From NCBI GenBank assembly GCA_964461325.1, contig CAYWTW010000014.1, forward strand, positions 1 to 17,157: a DNA stretch of 17,157 nucleotides, read 5' to 3'. Shown piece by piece: positions 11,974-17,157 of the stretch (position 1 is its first letter; each line of letters opens with the position of its first letter). A program made the position numbers and the translations under genes. Source of the DNA: CAYUVV01 sp964461325. Its GTDB lineage: Bacteria > Patescibacteriota > Minisyncoccia > Phycocordibacterales > JACOZG01. Below the pieces are notes generated by a model. That model searched no databases and was not told the DNA's origin. It saw nothing but the letters and a program-made list of their open reading frames with translations.

Positions 11974-13542
11974 TTATAACTTACTAACCTCTTCAAAGGG
12001 AACTTTTCCCTCAAAGGCCTTGAGCAGGCAGTCCTCGCGCATCGTGAGGAAGCCTTGCTTGCGGCCAACTTCGTAAATTGCCGACTCGACCGGGTTATTG
12101 AGAATAACGTGCTCAAGCTCGCGATTCATTTCCAAAATCTCGAAAACCGCCGTCCGGCCGCGCGTCCCGCTCGGGCAGGTAGCCGAACGCTTGGATCGAT
12201 AAACTCCTTCCGGAACCTTGATCTGGCCGCGGGCCTCGGGCGGCACGTCGGCGAGATAACGATCGATCATCGCCTGAATACTGCCCTCGACCGGCACCAA
12301 CTCCTTCGAATCTTGGCACAAGGTGGGAACCAGACGCTGAGCCATCGCCATCAGCAGGGTGGCGGCGATTAGATAGGAATCAACACCCATATCAATCAGA
12401 CGAGGAATCACGCCCGCCGTGTTGTTGGTGTGCAGAGTGGCGAGCACGAGGTGGCCGGTGAGCGAGGCCTGGATTGCCAATTTGGCCGTCTCGCCGTCGC
12501 GAATCTCGCCGACCATAATGATATCCGGGTCTTGGCGCAAGATGCTCCGCAGGCCGTTCGCGAAAGTATAATTAATTTCGGGCTGGACCTGCGACTGGTT
12601 GACGCCATCCAGATTGTATTCAATCGGGTCCTCCAAACTAACGGCATTATTCTTCTCGCGGTCGAGCTCGTTTAACATCGCATAGAGCGTCGTCGTCTTA
12701 CCCGAGCCAGTCGGTCCGGTTACCAAAATCATGCCATAGGGTCGGCTAGCGGCTCGCCGGACCTTCTCAATCCCGCTCGGATTCAAGCCCAGAGTCTCCA
12801 GCGTCAGCAAGGTCTTTTCCGGGTCAAGAATACGGATCACCACCTTCTCGCCGAAATAAGTCGGCATCGTCGAAACACGAAAATCAATTTTGCGATTATC
12901 AATCTTCGCCGAAAAGCGTCCGTCTTGGGGTTTACGCTTCTCGTCCAACTTCATGTTGGTCATGATTTTAATCCGCGCCACCACGGCATCGTGAACCTTG
13001 TTCGGCAGAAACAGACTGGTGTAGAGCACGCCATCCACCCGAAAACGCACGCGAACCTTCTCGTTGCCCGGCTCGATGTGGATGTCGGAGGCGTTGCCGC
13101 TCGTCGCGTGCTGGAGAAGAACAGCCACGATTTTCGTCACCGGCGCGTCTTCCACAATTTGCGGCCGTTCGACTTCCGTTTCTTTTTTCAAAGCTCTAAG
13201 CTCTTCGGCCTCGGCCTGGAGCTCCACATCAAGATCGCCCAAGGCCTTCGTCACCTGGGTCGTCAAACCCTCGTAACCGTCGAGCACTCGATTGAAATCA
13301 GCTTCGCTGATCTGAAAAATCTTGAACGGGAAACCGAGTTTGGAAGCGATAAACTGGAGAGCGTCTCGCGCTTCGATATCGGACGGGTCAACCATTCCGA
13401 CTTCCAGCACGCCGTCTGCTAGAGCCAGCGGTGCGAACCGGTAGTGCGACACCGAGTTCTTAGAAACGTAATTAAGAACGTCGGCGGGGATTTTCTCGTC
13501 CGGCTTTAAGGCGCGTTTGGGGATTAGGGTGTCGGTCTCCAT
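11974..13542 (-). CDS. pilB: pilus extension ATPase
   Basis: PilB/GspE family, 522 aa. N-terminal MshEN-like domain (about 12-95, with a YRFAPLALADGVLEVGMVDP segment), acidic linker 100-130, then the ATPase core: ASDIHIEP, Walker A GPTGSGKT (276-283), Asp box SLEDPIEYN, Walker B DPDIIMVGEIRD with E346, and His box GHLVLATLHTNNTAG. The zinc-binding site of PilB normally has four Cys; here only C409 (LCQDSK) and C456 (ATCPSG) remain, so it is degenerate. It powers polymerisation and contacts PilC, and probably PilM/N. The ATG lies 16 nt after the preceding stop. Confidence 0.95.
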   Translation of the reverse strand: METDTLIPKRALKPDEKIPADVLNYVSKNSVSHYRFAPLALADGVLEVGMVDPSDIEARDALQFIASKLGFPFKIFQISEADFNRVLDGYEGLTTQVTKALGDLDVELQAEAEELRALKKETEVERPQIVEDAPVTKIVAVLLQHATSGNASDIHIEPGNEKVRVRFRVDGVLYTSLFLPNKVHDAVVARIKIMTNMKLDEKRKPQDGRFSAKIDNRKIDFRVSTMPTYFGEKVVIRILDPEKTLLTLETLGLNPSGIEKVRRAASRPYGMILVTGPTGSGKTTTLYAMLNELDREKNNAVSLEDPIEYNLDGVNQSQVQPEINYTFANGLRSILRQDPDIIMVGEIRDGETAKLAIQASLTGHLVLATLHTNNTAGVIPRLIDMGVDSYLIAATLLMAMAQRLVPTLCQDSKELVPVEGSIQAMIDRYLADVPPEARGQIKVPEGVYRSKRSATCPSGTRGRTAVFEILEMNRELEHVILNNPVESAIYEVGRKQGFLTMREDCLLKAFEGKVPFEEVSKL

Positions 13543-13558
13543 AACCGTTTAACGGCCC

Positions 13559-14020
13559 TTATAGATTGTCGAGCGTCCGCGCCTGCTCGCTTGGGGACAA
13601 CCCGGAGGCCGAGCCGTTATTATTAAGGGAATTTAATAAATCAAAGCTATCTTCAGTGGTGTCGTCGTCATCACTATTCGGCGAAGTGCCGGCGTTAAGC
13701 CGATTACCCACCCCGAAAGGCGCGAAGGGATTATCTCGGCCGAGCGGCTCGGGCGTCAACGTGACGGAAAAGTCTTTAAGATTTTGGAAATGAGGGTTAT
13801 TCAAAATCGCGGCATCCAAGCGAATGGCGTTTAAGGTATCGAGAATGGTCAAAAATTCGCGATTAGCGGCAGAAAATTCACCGTCTTCCCCCGCTAACTC
13901 CGAAGCCGAATAGAGGCCGCCCGGGTCAGCGGGCTCCGACCGCCAATAAAAATAAACGAAAACCGCCGCCAAAACGAGCAGGAGCCCTAACGCCAAATTT
14001 AAAATTTTGTTACCAGACAT
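13559..14020 (-). CDS. small membrane-anchored pilus-operon protein in the PilP position
   Basis: Predicted 153 aa, not confidently recognised. One N-terminal transmembrane helix (about 5-26) with a short cytoplasmic tip. A periplasmic segment follows with ILNNPHFQNLKDFSVTLTPE, then PLGRDNPFAPFG (92-103) and a disordered tail rich in Asp, Asn and Ser (DDDDTTEDSFDLLNSLNNNG). The NPF after a short beta-like stretch recalls PilP and its place after pilO supports a PilP-like job, but there is no lipobox and no PilP beta domain. It begins 3 nt after pilO. Confidence 0.8.
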   Translation of the reverse strand: MSGNKILNLALGLLLVLAAVFVYFYWRSEPADPGGLYSASELAGEDGEFSAANREFLTILDTLNAIRLDAAILNNPHFQNLKDFSVTLTPEPLGRDNPFAPFGVGNRLNAGTSPNSDDDDTTEDSFDLLNSLNNNGSASGLSPSEQARTLDNL

Positions 14021-14023
14021 AAA

Positions 14024-14569
14024 CTAAGGGAGCCAATAAGTCCGAACCTCGACATTATAATTATAGAGACCGGTTTCCGTCGCCGAGAAAGACAGGCCGG
14101 TCAGATCAAGCAGACGCAAACTTTGAGCCAAGTCGTCCATCAATTGCTTGAACAGGCCGTAAGTCGCCGTGACCGAAAAGCTCAAAATCACGGAGTCTTG
14201 GTCAATCAGATCCTCACCGCTCGCTTCACCCTCGTCGGCCGAAGCTTCGGCGCTTTTAATCCCGATGTTGCTCAATTTCAGATTGTAACGATCGGCAATT
14301 CCGTTGATATCAATAATCAAACGGACGTGGTCAATGTTGTCGGGCAAAAATTTATCAATCTGCTCAATTTGCTCGTCCGAAAACTGGTTGTAAAGATTGA
14401 GCAACTCATTCTGGCGGGCAAGCAATTGGCGCAAACTTTCCTCGCCCGCCACAAGGTCGGCCTTTTCGGTTTTAAGGACGCCAATTTCATCAATCAACGG
14501 CCGGCCAAGAGAAAAGAAAGCGACAACCGACAAAACAATTATTAGTAGGGGGAAGAGAAAACGGGTCAT
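14024..14569 (-). CDS. pilO: PilO-like pilus assembly protein
   Basis: Predicted 181 aa. One N-terminal helix (3-22), a coiled-coil region (about 28-60, with LKTEKADLVAGEESLRQLL) and a C-terminal ferredoxin-like domain with FSVTATYGLFKQLMDDLAQSLRLLDLTGLSF, as in PilO. It pairs with PilN in the inner membrane to link PilM to the outer parts. The start ATG overlaps the pilN stop by 4 nt (ATGA), coupling the two. Confidence 0.88.
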   Translation of the reverse strand: MTRFLFPLLIIVLSVVAFFSLGRPLIDEIGVLKTEKADLVAGEESLRQLLARQNELLNLYNQFSDEQIEQIDKFLPDNIDHVRLIIDINGIADRYNLKLSNIGIKSAEASADEGEASGEDLIDQDSVILSFSVTATYGLFKQLMDDLAQSLRLLDLTGLSFSATETGLYNYNVEVRTYWLP

Positions 14570-15207
14570 AGGGAAGGCAAACTATTTTGATAAACCGTCA
14601 GGGCCGGATCAACCACCATCGTCAGACGAAAAGGCACTCCCCGATCCGACGGCGAGCTGAAATCCGAAAACACGAATTTATTCACTAATTCATTCCCGTC
14701 TAAAGTCTCGGACTGCAAAGCGATGCTCTCATAACTTCGCGCCAGACCGGAAAGATTAATCGTCTCGCCATCAAAACTGAAACTATTGAAAGCGATGTTG
14801 TGCAGAGTCAAATCTTCCAAGAGAGCGAAAAAGGGCAGAATGGTGTTGTGGACGGCGAACAAATCCTTCGACCGATTAAGCTTGGTGTCGAAACGCTTAA
14901 TTTTATTAATCTCCGTTTCGACGAGGTCGGCCCGTTGACGCTTAATGCGTTGCTGTAAACCGCAACCGCCCAAACCGCCGGAAATGTCTTCGTTATCGCA
15001 GGGATGATCAATCTCGGAGGCGAGGACCGAACGATACAAATACGCCCCACCCAAAAAGACGGCGGTCACCAACAGCACCGCCACAGCCAAAACCATAAAG
15101 AAGCCGAACGGCGCCGGCCGGCGCGTCGGACGGTTCAAGGCCTGCTTGGGAATGAAAGAAGACGACTGGCCGCTACTATTTGAACTATTTGAAGTGTTAA
15201 ATTCCAT
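14566..15207 (-). CDS. pilN: PilN-like pilus assembly protein
   Basis: Predicted 213 aa. A Ser/Asn-rich cytoplasmic tail (residues 1-33, with FIPKQALNRPTRRP), one transmembrane helix (about 35-59), a coiled-coil segment around 85-115 and a C-terminal alpha/beta domain. The canonical INLLP motif by which PilN binds PilM is not present; FIPKQ may replace it. C70 and C82 flank a Gly-rich loop in the periplasm and could form a disulfide. Seven nucleotides separate it from pilM; the family call relies on position, topology and pilO coupling. Confidence 0.82.
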   Translation of the reverse strand: MEFNTSNSSNSSGQSSSFIPKQALNRPTRRPAPFGFFMVLAVAVLLVTAVFLGGAYLYRSVLASEIDHPCDNEDISGGLGGCGLQQRIKRQRADLVETEINKIKRFDTKLNRSKDLFAVHNTILPFFALLEDLTLHNIAFNSFSFDGETINLSGLARSYESIALQSETLDGNELVNKFVFSDFSSPSDRGVPFRLTMVVDPALTVYQNSLPSL

Positions 15208-15214
15208 TTATTTA

Positions 15215-16327
15215 TTAATCTAATTCTTGAATCTGACGTAAGGCGAGACCCAGCGCGACGGCAAAACCCGGACCGGTGGTGGAAAGCATTTTCTCTAAAA
15301 AAGCCGGGTATTCGGTTTTATCAAACGGGCGGCCGAGTTCAATCGGAACATCAAAACTTTCTTTAGCCATATCCTCTAACCCTCGCAACAAAGCGCCGTT
15401 GCCGATGAGCACAATCTTCGACATTGCTCTCTTGTGCTTGGCCTGATACATAGTCATCACCTTATTGGCTTCGGCGAAAATATACTCAACCACCACGCTG
15501 GCAATTCGATTTAAGCGCCCGTCCTCCACACTCTCGTTTAAACCCACCTTGCGTTTAATCTCTTCCGCCTTGGCGAAGTCGACGCCAAGCGTCCGCGACA
15601 AGGCCATGCTGATATCTTGCGACCCCTTGCTAATAGTATGGGAAACGCGGACGACACCATAATCGACAATGGACAACTTGGTCGTGCCGGCACCGATATC
15701 GAGAATGACGGTCGCGTCGAGAGCGCCGCTAAACACCGAACGGATAGCGCTGAACGTCTCCACCTCGAGGAAAGAAATCGACCAGCCCAGCCGTTTGCCG
15801 ATTTCTTGATATTGGTTGATGATGTCGCGATGAATGGCGGCGACGAGAACCTCCAAATGCCGCTTTTCCACCGACCCCTTCGTCATCTGCGTCTCGGGGA
15901 GCATCCACCAATCAAGCTCCACTTCGCTAATCGGAACCGGCACGTACTTGCGCGCCTCGATCGGCACCACGCGGTCGAGATTGTTGCGGCTTAACTCGGG
16001 CAACTCCAGAATAGTCAATAAGCTGGAACGAAGCGGAATAGACATTGCCACCGTCTTGCCGAGCACGCCCGCCTCTTGAGACAGGGCCTGGAGCAGGTCA
16101 ACCGTTTTCTCAACCGACAAATTGGCTACCTGGCCAATCGCCAAATCGCTGTAGGGACCAAGCGCCATTTCGCCATAAGTCTCGAGAATCGCCTGGCCAT
16201 GATCCTTTCTCAACTGCACGACCTTGGCCGAGGCGTGGCCAACGTCCACGCCAACCGCGCGGTTATCTCTCTTCTGCCAAAGAGCTAAATGATGAGCTTG
16301 GCGCCACTTCGCAAACAAATCGAACAT
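15215..16327 (-). CDS. pilM: actin-like pilus assembly ATPase
   Basis: PilM/FtsA-like, 370 aa. Phosphate-1 loop VGVDVGHASAKVVQL (25-39), phosphate-2 loop VILDIGAGTTKLSIVD (207-222) and adenosine region KIVLIGNGALLRGL (304-317). RKYVPVPISEVELDWW is the signature that in PilM follows the first beta sheet. It forms the cytoplasmic ring that connects PilN to the PilB motor. It is the first gene of the motor operon, divergent from comF. Confidence 0.94.
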   Translation of the reverse strand: MFDLFAKWRQAHHLALWQKRDNRAVGVDVGHASAKVVQLRKDHGQAILETYGEMALGPYSDLAIGQVANLSVEKTVDLLQALSQEAGVLGKTVAMSIPLRSSLLTILELPELSRNNLDRVVPIEARKYVPVPISEVELDWWMLPETQMTKGSVEKRHLEVLVAAIHRDIINQYQEIGKRLGWSISFLEVETFSAIRSVFSGALDATVILDIGAGTTKLSIVDYGVVRVSHTISKGSQDISMALSRTLGVDFAKAEEIKRKVGLNESVEDGRLNRIASVVVEYIFAEANKVMTMYQAKHKRAMSKIVLIGNGALLRGLEDMAKESFDVPIELGRPFDKTEYPAFLEKMLSTTGPGFAVALGLALRQIQELD

Positions 16328-16362
16328 GCCTTTATATGCCCATCATTGTAACATAGTATAGC
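16328..16362. promoter_or_regulatory. divergent promoter region pilM / comF
   Basis: Only 35 bp separate the two start codons. For pilM the minus strand offers TACAAT (16350-16345) or TATACT (16360-16355); for comF the plus strand offers TAGTAT (16354-16359). No good -35 box is seen for any of them. The boxes overlap, so the two promoters may interfere. Confidence 0.35.
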
Positions 16363-17049
16363 ATGAGCGTTGCGAAGCGAGCGGTGACGAGTCAGCAATT
16401 ATCCACAATTGCTTCGCGCGCGCTCGATTGGTTGTGGCCGCGGCGTTGTTTTGGCTGCCAAACGACCGGCGCCTGGCTCTGCCCCGCCTGCCGCGCGCGC
16501 CTGCCGCGCGAAACGAGCAGTCCGACGACTTGGATCCACGCCTCGCTCCCTTACGGCGAGCCACTAATTCGTTGTTTGATTCGCGAATTTAAATACCGCG
16601 GCCGAAGCGAACTTGGTAAAATCTTCGTCGCGATTATCCGAGACGATTGGTTGGAAACGCTCGCCGAGGCAGGCGAGCGTTTTGGCCCAACAGAACCCTG
16701 GCTCGTGGTTCCGGTGCCGCCCTCGGCGGGACGGCAGCGCGAACGTTGGTTCGCGCCAAGCGAACTTTTGGCCAAACATCTCGCCCAAACTGATCCGACA
16801 AACTTTCGTTACGTTCGTGGACTCAAAAAAATCCGGGTTACCGCCCCACAGGTTAAACTAGCGCGCGCTCAACGGCTCAAAAATCTGCGCGGCGCCTTCA
16901 AGGCCAGGCGGCCGACGCTAATCTGCCGGCAAAAAATTATCGTCGTCGATGATGTCGTCACAACCGGCGCGACGCTCATCGAGGCCCGCCGCGCCCTCCT
17001 CGCGGCCGGCGCCACTCACGTTGTCGGCCTGACGGTGGCCCACGGATGA
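16363..17049 (+). CDS. comF: ComF family competence/phosphoribosyltransferase-like protein
   Basis: Predicted 228 aa from the ATG at 16363; a GTG at 16384 is also possible. An N-terminal zinc finger C29-x2-C32-x7-C40-x2-C43 is followed by a linker and a type I phosphoribosyltransferase fold with the PRPP loop IIVVDDVVTTGATL (190-203). RxRGFN, common in ComF, is altered to RQRERWFAPSELL, while the later QxxLxxxxRxxNLxGAF block is present. ComF proteins assist DNA transformation after uptake. Its place beside the pilus operon supports a DNA-uptake role. It is the only plus-strand protein gene. Confidence 0.92.
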   Translation: MSVAKRAVTSQQLSTIASRALDWLWPRRCFGCQTTGAWLCPACRARLPRETSSPTTWIHASLPYGEPLIRCLIREFKYRGRSELGKIFVAIIRDDWLETLAEAGERFGPTEPWLVVPVPPSAGRQRERWFAPSELLAKHLAQTDPTNFRYVRGLKKIRVTAPQVKLARAQRLKNLRGAFKARRPTLICRQKIIVVDDVVTTGATLIEARRALLAAGATHVVGLTVAHG

Positions 17050-17052
17050 GGG

Positions 17053-17081
17053 TTGTTGAAACGGATTTTAGAGGGTAGTAT
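17053..17081 (+). promoter_or_regulatory. candidate promoter of tRNA-Ser
   Basis: TTGTTG (17053-17058), 17-nt spacer, TAGTAT (17076-17081). Expected start is about 17088, some 15 nt before the tRNA. Match to consensus is moderate. Confidence 0.4.
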
Positions 17082-17102
17082 TGGCGGTGTTCAACTATAC
17101 CT

Positions 17103-17157
17103 GGAAGGGTGGCTGAGTGGTTGAAAGCAGCGTCCTGCTAAGACGCTAGCCGGGTAA
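17103..17157 (+). tRNA. tRNA-Ser (GCT), 3' part cut off by the window edge
   Basis: Acceptor strand GGAAGGG, T8 G9, the D arm GCTGAGTGGTTGAAAGC typical of tRNA-Ser, and the anticodon stem GCGTC/GACGC around the loop CTGCTAA give anticodon GCT (codons AGC/AGU). The sequence ends in the beginning of the long class II variable arm. Confidence 0.93.

Overview
The window reads as a piece of a small-genome bacterium of the Candidate Phyla Radiation (Patescibacteria, Parcubacteria/Microgenomates-like). The evidence is the gene content and order: a compact type IV pilus locus pilM-pilN-pilO-(small membrane protein)-pilB-receiver-pilT-pilC, prepilin genes with very similar GFTLIELLVVIAIIGILA leaders, tightly overlapping genes and few Shine-Dalgarno sites. 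This placement is an inference from family knowledge; no marker gene in the window settles it. TGA is used as a stop (gatC, gatA, pilT, pilN, comF), which argues against the lineages that recode UGA.

Layout, left to right (nearly everything is on the minus strand). 1-685: truncated initiator-type tRNA-Met (CAT) with a strong promoter, then a small two-helix membrane protein with an HEPN-like RNxxxH motif. 669-2526: gatC-gatA, amidotransferase subunits for Asn/Gln-tRNA; gatA is interrupted by a 10-N scaffold gap that looks like an assembly fault and not a mutation. 2579-6161: a minor-pilin operon with its own promoter: pilin, prepilin peptidase pilD, and four pseudopilins of FimT/GspH, PilW, PilV and PilX type. 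6196-8582: an accessory block: HicB/HicA toxin-antitoxin, a STAS-like protein paired with a MerR-HTH/GHKL-ATPase fusion, and a REP-associated Y1 (HUH) transposase bracketed by two identical 21-bp palindromes. 8617-9218: a major-pilin-like gene with its own promoter and a strong terminator. 9266-16327: pilC, pilT, receiver protein, pilB, PilP-position protein, pilO, pilN, pilM (transcription order is the reverse). 16363-17049: comF on the plus strand, divergent from pilM. 17103-17157: truncated tRNA-Ser (GCT).

How the genes fit together. PilM/N/O plus the small membrane protein would form the alignment and inner-membrane subcomplex, PilC the platform, PilB the extension ATPase and PilT the retraction ATPase. 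PilD would process all six prepilin-like proteins. The stand-alone receiver between pilB and pilT is a plausible switch for the motor. ComF next to pilM suggests that one use of the pilus is DNA uptake. The accessory block splits the two pilus operons and looks like inserted cargo; its HTH-GHKL/STAS pair is the most interesting candidate for a little-described regulatory module.

Limits: everything rests on reading the sequence by eye. Promoter calls are pattern matches, domain borders are approximate, and both tRNAs run off the window.
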